Notes under the pieces: model-generated
Seen by the model: the letters and a program-made list of their open reading frames with translations, nothing else
What the model was told of the DNA's origin: nothing
Database searches by the model: none
Shown: positions 53,971-64,000 of the stretch, piece after piece
Position numbering within the stretch: position 1 is the stretch's first letter
Layout: each line of letters begins with the position of its first letter
NCBI GenBank assembly: GCA_936432065.2
Contig: OW386289.2
Coordinates: 34,155,372-34,219,371, forward strand
Direction of reading: 5' to 3'
DNA from: Rutpela maculata
Lineage: Eukaryota > Arthropoda > Insecta > Coleoptera > Cerambycidae
Length of the DNA stretch: 64,000 nt
Program-made: the position numbers and the translations under genes

Positions 53971-54763
53971 ATTGTGATCTTATACGAATTTATATTTGAT
54001 CTTATGTAGGTATTCTAATGTTTTCAATTAGCCAACTACTTCTATAAGAAATTTTAATGAACACGGTTTTATTAAACTTTACTGCTCAAAAACGTAATGA
54101 ATATAATTACTAACTACTTCATTAGACTTTTATTAAATTAACTACTTTATTAAAGTTAAAGAACTACTCGTCTGTGAAGTCAAATAATCACTAGCAAGTT
54201 GAGAATTACAGCGTTTTAGCTCGCGAAACTACATTTCTGTGTAAACCGTTAGATTTGGTATTTTATTATTTCAGTCCCATTTCCCAGGACGTTTACTAGA
54301 AAAACCACTACGTTTGCGAACAAACTAAGACGTAAACTGAAATAAGTAAATGTTTAGTGACTAACTTTAAACATACGAATTAAATTTTCAAGTCGTTCGA
54401 GAGCGTTACTCTATTTGTTTAGAATTTCATTAAGAGGGGCGAATTTTAATAAGGGCCTTAAATAAACAATTTTAATAAACTATAAACATTTTCAGATGCC
54501 TTTATACGTACGCTACTAGATTTTATGATTCCATTTAACGAAAATGAAACGGTATATATTCAACTAAATCTGTATAGGATTTGACGGTTCTCATAAAATT
54601 TTAATGGTTTTCCAAAACTATTTATAAACATCAATGTCAGCGAAGGGAAAATTACATATATCTGGTTTAAATACGATATGCGAACGTTGTTGTTTTGCTT
54701 AATTTGTAAAAAAATAATATCCTCCAAAACAACACAAACAAGAAGTGATATCAATCAGACAAG
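53971..54763. other. Unassigned AT-rich DNA
   Basis: No gene recognised. Confidence 0.4.
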
Positions 54764-55198
54764 CTTTAGTGGTTTGTGTGAGTCGGAAAAAGACCCGAAA
54801 AACCCTACTATTGTCTGGTTCAACCAAAGTAGTTCTCTCCCCCGTTTTCGAGGATGCTGAACACCGTGGCGGTGACAGAATTTCTCGTTGGGGTGACGCA
54901 CACCCGCAAACGGCCAAAAACCACTCCCAAACGGGATCAACCTCGCGTATTGTTAATGTTTAATGGAATCTAACTTATTGATCCCCCGTATGCCAATTAT
55001 GGGGAGGACCTTGGGACGCAGGCCTGACACCCGCCCACTCCCTCAATGGTCAATAACCACCCTCCGAAGGGGTGAGAGGGCGCTCTCATCATACCACTGG
55101 ACAAGAAGGTTTCCTTCCCATTTTCGAGCATGCCGAACACGGAGAGGACCACGAATCGAGTGCTTGACATCCTTTCACCCCCTCAATGACAAAAAAAA

Positions 55199-57717
55199 TA
55201 CCCCTTCAATAATGCAGATCATGACTATTTTGTCAAATCTATGGAAAAATTGTTAACATTACTATCAAAAACAAAAAGCCCTAAATTTATTTGTGCTGAT
55301 TTTAATTATAACTTCGCAGAAGTGAATAAAAAGACCCTGGATATTACAAGTTTACTGTCTTCATTTGGTTATAATAAATGTTTTTTTCAATTTTCTCGTG
55401 TACAGGGAAACTCCAAAACTCTAATTGATAATATTTTTTCTGACATAAATATTGACCTTTTAACAACACAAACTTTAAATAACAGTATCTCCGACCACAA
55501 TGCTCAACTAATTATTTGTAAATTGCATATGGCAACAAAATGCCAAAAAGTTGTCAAAAAAAGAGTGTTTTCTGATGAGAATATTGAGTACTTTAGGTTT
55601 TTACTGTCGAAAGAAAACTGGAACGAGGTCTACTTGGAAACAAGTTGTGAAAAAAAATTTGAAGTATTTCAGGATCTATTCTTCAGTTTATTTAATATGG
55701 CATTTCCTAAAAAAATAATAAAAACAAATAAAATAATAAACAAAAAAAGAAACAAATGGATAACAGAAAATATTATTAATGATGGCATTTTTATCAGGGA
55801 ATTGTACAAAGAAGTAAAAACCTCTAATGACCCAGAACTTAAAGTTAGATATAATATTCTGAAAAAAAATCATGAAATAAATATTAAGACTACAAAAAGG
55901 GCTTATAATCAACAAAAAATAAACAATGAACCAAATAAAACCAAAGCAATGTGGAATATAATTAAGGAAAATGCGCAAGGGAAAAATAGAAACAGACAAT
56001 TACCAAAAACAATGAAAAACCAAGAGGGGACATTTTTAGATCATACTCAAGACATTGCAAATGGATTCAATAGTCACTTTATTAATTCTGTTAACAAACT
56101 TACTTCCTCTTTTGATATTGACACTTCAAAAACACAAATAAGTAAGCATAATGACAGGACAATATATTTAACCCCTGTTACGATATTATTTCTTCTGTAT
56201 GCAGAAAAAAGTCATCAGGCAAGGATGAAGTCCCATGCTGCATAATAAAAGATGTATCAAAATACCTTCTTACTATACTGACATACGTTATTAATATATC
56301 ACTTGAAAATGGCCACTTTCCAGATCAATTAAAATTAGCTTTAGTAATACCCGTTTACAAAAAAAATGATCCAAATGATATAAATAATTATAGACCGATA
56401 GCACTTTTATCTGTTTTCTCTAAAATATTTGAAAAAGCATTTCAGATTAGATTAACATGTTTTCTTCAAAAGTATAATGTATTAGTAACGAGGCAGTTTG
56501 GGTTTTGTAGAAACCGATCTACACAGGATGCTGTTCTCTCCCTTTATGAAAAAATTCTCAACAACTTTAATGACAATCTAAAATCAATTGGTATATATTT
56601 TGACCTCTCAAAAGCATTTGATTGCATAAATCATAAATTATTATTAAAAAAACTTGAGATATATGGCATTTGTGGTATGGCTTTAAGTTGGATAAATTCA
56701 TATTTGAAGGGGAGAACACAGACTGTAAAAATCGTACAAGATGACATGACATGTTTTTCAGAAAATGTAAATGTGTTGACAGGCGTACCACAAGGGAGTG
56801 TGCTAGGTCCATTGTTATTTATAATTTTTATTAATGACATAATTGAAAACGTAAACGGTAACAGTTTTTTAACCCTTTTTGCTGATGATACTTCGGCTAA
56901 TATTACTGCTCAAAATATTGATACACTTAGTAAAAATGCTACGAAATGTGTAGAAGAAATATCAATTTGGTGTAATAAAAATGGACTAGTGCTGAACGCA
57001 CAAAAAACTGACCTCCTGTTATACTCACCAGTTGGAACTAAAAATGATTTAAGTGTACTGGTTAGAGCTAATGACAAGTCTATTTGTCAAAATGATAGTG
57101 TAAAATTTTTAGGTATTCAGCTGGATAAACATTTATCTTGGCAAAACCATACTGAAGGTGTGATAAAAAACTTGGCTAGTAAAAACTTTGCAATTTTACA
57201 AATAAGAGATTCAGTTAATAGTGATACACTAAAAACTTTTTATTATGGCTGTATAAACTCTACACTTTCATATGGTTTACTTTGCTGGGGTAATTCTTCA
57301 GGAATTCAAAAAGTATTTATCATGCAGAAGAGAATTATAAGAAGCATGTTTAACCTAGGTTACACTACATCATGTAGACCTTACTTTAAACAGCATGGAA
57401 TACTTACTGTTTATTGTATGTATATCTTACAATCAGTGTGTTATGTGAGAAAAAATATTAATGATCTACCAAAATGTAACGATATAAATAAGTATAACAC
57501 TCGCAGCGGTAGTAATGTGTATATACCAGCATATAGAATAAGCCAAGTAAATAAAGGTCCCTTTATCACATCGATCAAGATGTACAACCTTTTACCAAAA
57601 AAAATAAAAGATGTTAACAGCTTCAATTGTTTTAAAAGTGCAGTTCGGAGGTTCCTGATTGCCCAATGTTTTTACAGTTATCATGAATTTTACAACTTCT
57701 GTACTACTACTACTTGA
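55199..57717 (+). pseudogene. Endonuclease (C-terminal part) - reverse transcriptase ORF2
   Basis: Frame 1 (55199-56245) opens in the endonuclease: FICADFNYNF, LIDNIF, and SDHNAQL, the catalytic His region. Near 56190 the reading shifts frame into KSSGKDEVPCCIIKDV, after which the RT is open to 57717: PVYKKNDPNDINNYRPIALL, RQFGFCRNRSTQDAV, GIYFDLSKAFDCI, GVPQGSVLGPLLF and the catalytic FADDT (56878-56892). The C-terminus (YNTRSGSNVYIP, LLPKKIKDV) is normal for the group. Only one frameshift is seen, so the copy is fairly young. It would have nicked target DNA and copied element RNA into it. Confidence 0.85.
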
Positions 57718-57955
57718 TATTTGAGCCATATATGGTTTATTTTTTATGTTGTTAATATATTTATTGTTTGTTTAAATTTTGTTTGTTTGTTATTTATTAA
57801 ATTTTTAACTTTGACTAAAGTATGTGTAATATTATTATTTTTTATTGTATTTAGTTTTTTTGACTATGTTTGAATACCATGTATTTTTTCTTAGTTGTAA
57901 TTTATATTTGACTCGTCCAAAACTTGTATTGTAGCAGGTCAAAAGGAAATAAAGT

Positions 57956-57982
57956 GATTATTATTATTATTATTATTATTAA
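57956..57982 (+). repeat. (ATT)n 3' tail
   Basis: About nine ATT units directly after the poly(A)-signal-like AAATAAAG. Confidence 0.9.
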
Positions 57983-58071
57983 ATATTTTATATACTATAT
58001 TATAATTAAATAAATCAAATGTTTCAATTATTATATAAACCTATTTTTACCAAAAAATATACACAAAAATC

Positions 58072-58570
58072 ACGGACCGAAACCGAACCGAAACTGTAAC
58101 CAAAAACCGCACCGTAATTACGATTGTTTTCTAACCGTAATCGAAGCCGAAAACCGGAATAAGAGCTTCTGGTAAACCGAAATCGAAAACCGAAATGAGA
58201 GATTCTGGAAAACCGAAACCGAAAATCAAATTGCTGCACTGAAAACCGAAATCGCAACCGAAAATGGTGTACGTTAGGTAACCGTAACAGAAACCAAGCC
58301 GAAATAAATTTCGTTTTCGGCCCCTGCAAGCATTAATTTAATTTTAACCGAAACCCTAACCGAAAACCGCACCGTAATTACGAATTTTTACTAACCATAA
58401 CAGAAACCGAAAACCGGAATGAGAGTGTCTGGTAAACCGAAACCGAAAACCAAATTAACGCTGCTCTGAAAACCGAAACCGTAACCGTAACTGAAAACCG
58501 AAACTGGTGTACGTCAGTTAACCGTAAACAAAACCGAACCGAAATAAATTTCGGTTTCGGTCCCTGACAA
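58072..58570 (-). repeat. CCGAAA-rich tandem repeat, two copies of about 258 bp
   Basis: AAACCGCACCGTAATTACGA occurs at 58105 and 58363, followed in both by AACCGGAATRAGAG, TCTGGTAAACCGAAA, GGTGTACGT.AG.TAACCGTAA and AAATAAATTTCG(T/G)TTTCGG. Within each copy the hexamer ACCGAA and variants recur densely. Confidence 0.85.
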
Positions 58571-58639
58571 AAATATACATTCATCTTTTTTAGCTCCACA
58601 CTAAATGAAGATGACTACTTTGTTGACGAGATCGAAATG

Positions 58640-59110
58640 ACATATTAATGTTTTTTCCCATGTAGCATCCTCAAAAATGGGGGAGAGAGGAGCTTTGTCC
58701 GGGGGTATGCCGAGAATGCACTCTCATTCCTTTGGAGGGTTGTTACTGGCCATTTACGGGGGTGGGTCACCCCGGGGAGGAATTCCACCAACACCACGAT
58801 GTCCAGCATCCTCAAAAACGGGGGATCATCAAGTAAGAGTCCCTCAAACAAATACGCTTTAACCCCCGTTTGTCGGTGGTTTTTGGTTATTTGCGGGGGT
58901 GAGTCACCCCAAGGAGAAATTCTGTCACCACCACGGTGTTCAGCATCCTCGAAAACGGTGGATCACCAACTAAGAGTCCCTCAAACAATTATAATACGCG
59001 TTAACTCCCGTTTGTGGGAAGTTTTGGCCGTTTGCGGGGATGGGTCACCCCAACGAGAAATTTTGCCACCACCACGGTGTTCAACATCCTCGAAAACTGG
59101 GGGGAAGAAC
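58640..59110 (+). repeat. Subterminal tandem modules, period about 140 bp
   Basis: CGTTTGTGGG.GGTTTTGG, TTTGCGGGG.TGGGTCACCCC, GAGAAATT.TG.CACCACCACG, GTGTTCAGCATCCTCGAAAA and AGAGTCCCTCAAACAA recur at about 58731, 58868 and 59009. Each copy holds the small palindrome GGGGTGAGTCACCCC or a variant. Confidence 0.8.
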
Positions 59111-59198
59111 TAATCTGGTTGCATTAGACAATAGTCGGGTTTTCGTCCGACTCTCACAATCCACTACTTAAACAGCAGAGCCACAGTACACAAGTATC

Positions 59199-59321
59199 TA
59201 GTGTACATGACACTGACGCGCTTCAAGGTTTTCGACATTCTGATTTTATAGTTAAAATTTTGTACAATAAAAAAAGTAGGATATTAAGAGCCTTGAAGCG
59301 CGTCGGTCTTATGTGCACTAT
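59199..59321. repeat. Small palindrome
   Basis: AGTGTACATGACACTGACGC, GCTTCAAGG mirrored by CCTTGAAGCGCGTCGGTCTT and ATGTGCACT. Confidence 0.75.
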
Positions 59322-59324
59322 ATG

Positions 59325-59600
59325 CCAAACTGGCTCTAAGCAAATATTTAAAAATTCACGCAAATAATTTTTCAATATTGTTGATTGATTTAAATAGACT
59401 GCTAATTATAGGTTAGATTCCTAACCTGCAAAAAGTGTCTTATTTTATTGTGACAAACTATTTAAAACTTCATAAACATTACATTGAACTAGATTTTGGT
59501 TGAAAGTACAGGAACCAGGAAGAAATTTTAATAATAGCTACGTAATACTTACTACTTACTAAATCTTACAAAATATATATTATTGAGGTAAGCTGTGAAG
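59325..59600 (+). repeat. Fragment of the 6511-12875 foldback family
   Basis: Collinear with 11625-11890: CTGGCTCTAAGCAAATATTT, ATAGACTGCTAATTA, GGTTAGAT, AACTTCATAAACATTACA, TTTTAATAATAG. Shows the foldback belongs to a dispersed family. Confidence 0.8.
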
Positions 59601-61490
59601 TCACACTAAATCTCGACTGTCACCTGATCAGCATTTGCAAAGTGACATCACGCGAAGCTCCGCCCCGTTTTCGCGCGGTCCAACGTTGGTAATTTATTTA
59701 AGGGCTTAAACGTCCTAATAAAAAATTGCCTTAAAAAGCGTTCTACTTTCGATTTCTAAAATAAAAAAAAATGCTGACTCATTTTTGTTCTATTATTAGC
59801 CCTTCTCTCGACACCGCAATGACTACAAGGGTAGATAAGCTATATATTTTCGCCCACTAATTTCATAAAAATAAAAAGTTCTCCTTAAAATCATTAAACG
59901 TTATTTATTTATAGTCGAACTTATGATCTTTATGCTTCTATTCGTTTGACATTTGAAAAAATAACAGTATGTCGTAATAATAGCATTTCAAAGTAAGCAT
60001 ATTTGCAGGTTTTTATTGTAATTTTTGAAGTTTTTTCTAACGTTTAATGTAGGTTTCAGTTAGATGCGCTCGATGAACCAAAAAATATGCACCTCATTTT
60101 ATAGTTGGTATTTAAGCTTTTAAATAATGCTCAATTTATATTGGTATTATTCAATCATTAGAAGAACTTTTTTTAAGTAAATTTTATGAAGCAAACGACT
60201 ATTTTTTTTCTTATATTTGAAGCTTTTATAAGTTTAAACAAGTGCAAATAAAAAATAGGCAAATTTTTTGTACTTTGAAATAATCCATTCAAATCTTACT
60301 AAAAGAATTATCACATATTTTTCTGAAGTTGAGAATTAATAAAGTAAAATATCAAAAACCAATAATTCTAGAATTATTATAACAATAATAGAAATAAAAT
60401 TCAAGAATAAGAAAAATCAATGCTTTCGCTAACAAGAGGAGAAATGAAGGTTATATAATTAATAATTGTTCATTTTTGAAAAACATTATTTATTAATAAC
60501 CATCAAAGTTAATATCATCACAATCATAATATCTATTGTCCTCTGATTCTTCACTTTTGTCTTCATTTTCACTATTACTAATAATTTCTTCGACTTTTAG
60601 TGGAGCTGCTTGGCCAACGTACCATAATAGTTCAAATCTATTTTCTTCATTAAGTTGCCATCCACACTATGTCGGGTCATATAAAATACAGGTTGATTCA
60701 GTCGCATTTTGCTACATTGCATTATTTACAAATATGGTCCGTAGAATTTACTGCGATAAAGTTTTCCAGCATGGAGGAATATTACTGGAATTTATCATGC
60801 CTTTATAAAATGCATCGTTGTCACTTGTACTCGCAAAAAATTTTAAATATAATTCAAATCTTGTACTATTAACACTACGATTTTTCATTTTGTACATTTC
60901 ATTGGTACATTTTTTTATTATATCGACACTACAGAAAAAACACAATATTAGTCTCTTGTATTAAATTATATCTATTATATTCAATGCTATTATGCAACAC
61001 GTCCTCTTAATGTTATAATAAAAAAAAAATTTTTCATTCAATTATTATTAAACGTCGAATTTCGTTTAAATAATGAATATTATCGAAATACTGATATGCA
61101 GTAAACTGATTGAAATGTTGAAACATTCAACAGTCATCAAGATAGCCGACTGAAGGGACAGGATGGCCTAGATCTTTAAATAGGCTGTAGGGTGACCTTA
61201 CTGCAATGTACTGTGCATCAGATGTAGCAAAAATAGGTAAATTTCAACTTTTTGGGAGCTAGAGAGAGAGAAAGAGTCATGCAGGGTTTCAAAGTGAACC
61301 CCAAATCCCTCTCACTTATTCTCACGGAGACCATGAATACTGTTCGAGCACGCAGAACCCGGGTTTGCCCACCTTTGTAATATAATATTCCACACTATTC
61401 TGTGCTGGGTGTAAGAAAAGCAGAACAGAAATAGTTTTACAAAAAACATTGGCTCCAAAACAAATTTATTCAATTCGTTACTTTTTTTAA
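59601..61490. other. Unassigned AT-rich DNA
   Basis: No gene recognised. Short open frames near 60540-60940 occur on both strands and have no family signature. Confidence 0.4.
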
Positions 61491-61539
61491 TTCCGAGAGT
61501 CAAAACTATGCAATAAACCGGTGTGTTTTTGGGCTATTA

Positions 61540-62890
61540 TACCATGACCAAAGAAGACAGGAACTATACAGAAACGAAATCTTGCCGCGGTACCTTTGAT
61601 ATCGGGTGTCTGATTTCTGTGACCTCGAAGTGACAGTAATATGTCTTACTACATTCAGAGAAATGATGTACACAAAAAATATATCAATATTTCGGTTCAA
61701 TACACTGTACACTGGGAAAACTGTCTTGTTTTATATTTAGTAGATAGGTACATGAATAAGAATACGTATATATGGTATTAATGAAGTTGGGGGCCCAAGT
61801 CATGGTGTATTGAAGAATATTTAAAAAAAGAAGTACACATTTATATTTATATCCCGTATTTCAGGTATCATTAATAATAATAATGCGCTGTGAAGCCAAT
61901 GCATTTTTTTTACTGCTACCAGAAAAGAAAATACTATCATGAAAAATAGTACAATTTATATAGAGACATTATATTATGTAGCTTAAAATTAAACACAAGA
62001 TTTGATGAAGAATACAGGAATAAAAATTGTTGGAACGGCTTCAAATAAACGTTTACGTGTTCCTACACAAACATATTTTTTTAAAAGTGTTTCACACATA
62101 ACTTATAATTTAAATGAAGCTTATTTACGCCCATTTCAAGTAGATCATGTCTTAAACATGCCTTCAACCAAGTTGCCGCTCTGAAAATAAAAAAATCACG
62201 CTAAGTTCCTTTATAATATTCAGCTTTAATATTATGCCAAAGAACCCCATCCTTTTTATGAAAATGTAATTTTTAAATCCGTATTACGAGTTAGTAGCTG
62301 CAACTGATAAGAAAATATTTCCTTTCAGTTGTTCAGTAATATAAATTTGTACATACCTTTCAGGATCTTTGGGAAATAGAAAGAAGCTTATTGTTTCACC
62401 CGCACGATAAGCACACCCCCTATACCATTTAGAATCCATTAGAAACAAAAATCAAATAAATAAATAAACTTAGAATAAAAAATTGTTGAAAATTGGAAGA
62501 AAAAGCCACGACAATAACCAACCACCGTGTAAGAGTTTCAAAGACTGTCAATCGAACAACGTCAAGAATTATCATATGGCATTTGACAAATACCGGGCGT
62601 GTAATTTCCCATTAGGCATGTACATTCACGTAGCGCGAGAGATTTGACAACACCGGCAGCTGTAAATTCATAGGTTGCTGGATCATTCCAGCTCTGTTAT
62701 TTCATTGCAGCCAGCTGGCACGCGCGATGTTGTAATTCTTCTCCCCATGCCTAGCCCGCGACTACACACACGGTATATACCTTATCGTCATGGCGACTAT
62801 GAAAAAATTTGGTCCCGCCAGAAAGGCTTGCTTTCGCTTCTGTATAGTTCCTATCTTCTGTGCCATGACATTCTAAAAGAGCGTACAAAA
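61540..62890. repeat. Weak inverted-repeat pair
   Basis: 61547-61605 (AGGAACTATACAGAAACGAA) is the imperfect complement of 62810-62870 (TTCGCTTCTGTATAGTTCCT). The interior has no recognised gene. May be a decayed TIR element. Confidence 0.5.
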
Positions 62891-64000
62891 ACGAACAAAA
62901 GTAAAAAATAAAAATGTTTCCACGCCATAACGGTAAAACTTTGTTACCTATCACCTCCTTCAAATAGGTATGACAGACATTTTCGGCAGAGTAGAGGTTG
63001 TCTTACCAGGTTTTTCTGAAAGAGCATGAAATTTCCTAAAAAATGCTCTAATTGAAATTAATTGCCGCGAAAACGGTAAAACATTTTTTTAATGATAATT
63101 AATTGAATTAAAAATACTTCCGGCAAGAAATACCTCGTCATACCGGGCTCATTTTGTTCGTATGGTTTTCTACAGTCAATTTTCTCCAGAATTTTTCAAA
63201 TCCGCGATGATGGTACTTTCGACGAAGTGTTGGTAATACCAGTCGTTAACAATATTAAACACATACTGTATTGAACAATGAACCGGAATGGCTTATACAA
63301 CTGTGCGTAAGTACCTGGTAAGTACTAAGTAATAATAAAATTAGTGTAGACAGTAGGTGGCAGCACTACGTCATCTGGCGGCGATGCACCGAGTTGCCAC
63401 GGCTAGGTAATAGAAAGAACATTGCTGATCGACGCATAATGCGCATCACAACATACTACAAGACTCGAAATATTTTTAATGAAGCGCCTCAAAGTGTGGA
63501 TATGATTAAAGATTTACGTAGTCCAAGGAAAATTAATCCATTTCATAACAAACTGTATCGTTTGCAGAAAATAGAGCAGATACAAAATCGAAGGCGGGCG
63601 ACTTCGCTAACATATGCTGTAATTATACGCCCGGTTCGCCGTGTTTCTTTCAAAACGGTGATCTGCCGCCATGCCGGTCATCTTGATTAATTCCACAAGA
63701 AAATCCGTATTCTAAAATACAGTTCATTTATGCAAGTCCTTATTTAGTGCAGTAATAAAAATAAAATTAACATAAAGAAAACAATTCTATTTCATTTCCA
63801 TCCATCGCACACAACTCAAAAACTAGTTATGCAAGGCGAGAATTGCAGAACTAAAAAATGTAACAAGTTGTAAGAAGTAAGTTTTATTAAAGCTAGATTC
63901 TATTGCGTGGTGAATTTTAACATGGTTGTAACTGAAGAATAGTGAGCGTGCCTAAAATTTTATGTTAAACCCGAAAAGACGGAAAATGAAATGAACCACC
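62891..64000. other. Unassigned DNA to the end of the window
   Basis: No gene recognised. An open frame at 63394-63690 lacks an ATG start and any family similarity, so I do not call it. Confidence 0.4.

Larger units (their letters stand above)
55190..57982 (+). mobile_element. 5'-truncated non-LTR retrotransposon (CR1/Jockey group)
   Basis: Starts within the endonuclease region and ends in AAATAAAG followed by (ATT)n (57956-57982), the microsatellite-like tail typical of CR1/L2-type elements. ORF1 and the first part of the endonuclease are missing, as expected for target-primed truncation. Confidence 0.75.
54767..59166. mobile_element. TIR element with CTT target duplication
   Basis: TAGTGGTTTGTGTGAGTCGG at the left and CCGACTCTCACAATCCACTA at the right are inverted, flanked by CTT (54764-54766 and 59167-59169). 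The inverted region extends about 190 bp (CCCTACTATTGTCT, GTTTTCGAGGATGCTGAACA, TTTCTCGTTGGGGTGAC, CGCAAACGGCCAAAA). The right half has subterminal tandem copies of the same module. The interior holds a non-LTR element and the CCGAAA-rich array; no gene of its own is evident. Confidence 0.75.

Noticed and set aside
63394..63690. 98-codon basic open frame
   Set aside because: No ATG at the start, no splice support and no recognised similarity.

Overview
This is a eukaryotic, almost certainly insect, genomic window: AT-rich, intron-like, with no operons and almost no intact genes. It is mostly mobile DNA at different stages of decay, nested inside itself. Evidence for an insect source: Tc1/mariner DD41D, mariner and RTE-type relics, an insect-style mini-Helitron, a Ty3/gypsy LTR element primed by a tRNA-Lys(CTT)-like site, and many long palindromic elements. 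The only likely host-gene sequence is a pair of short minus-strand exons near 35.8-36.1 kb. I cannot name the species.

Layout. (1) 313-13533: a Tc1/mariner DD41D element (broken transposase 5380-6473) interrupted by a THAP-bearing segment and, just after the transposase, by a 6.4-kb foldback element (6511-12875, TSD TATTA) that itself holds further palindromic insertions. (2) 13.5-16 kb: two copies of an unnamed repeat and a small inverted-repeat unit. (3) 16077-30895: a TIR element whose own gene is an XPG/PIN-like plus Cys-rich protein ('subfamily B'). It carries at least six insertions: a THAP/HTH/DDE relic element, a Helitron, a related 'subfamily A' element with its own gene, a 3.4-kb palindrome, a DUF7869-gene element with AATT TSD, and a 3.5-kb TIR element. 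Removing these leaves only about 1.6 kb, close to the size of a second subfamily B element at 33426-34887. (4) 34.9-36.7 kb: host-gene exons and a (TA)n tract. (5) 36777-51742: a TA-flanked element with a THAP relic. It was invaded by a palindromic element (38144-50059, 8-bp TSD), which was in turn invaded by an apparently very young complete LTR retrotransposon (39628-49693, 2024-bp LTRs that look identical). (6) 52-54 kb: a palindromic element, an RTE-type 3' fragment and a mariner fragment. (7) 54767-59166: a TIR element (TSD CTT) containing a 5'-truncated non-LTR retrotransposon and CCGAAA-rich repeats. (8) 59.2-64 kb: a further fragment of the foldback family, then mostly unassigned AT-rich DNA.

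The genes do not form a pathway. Only the LTR retrotransposon gag and pol frames look intact; every other transposon gene here has frameshifts, stops or deletions. The most interesting material is the order of nesting (several insertions can be dated relative to each other, and empty sites reconstructed from opposite arms or from a restored reading frame) and the little-described XPG/PIN-like plus Cys-rich gene family, present three times.
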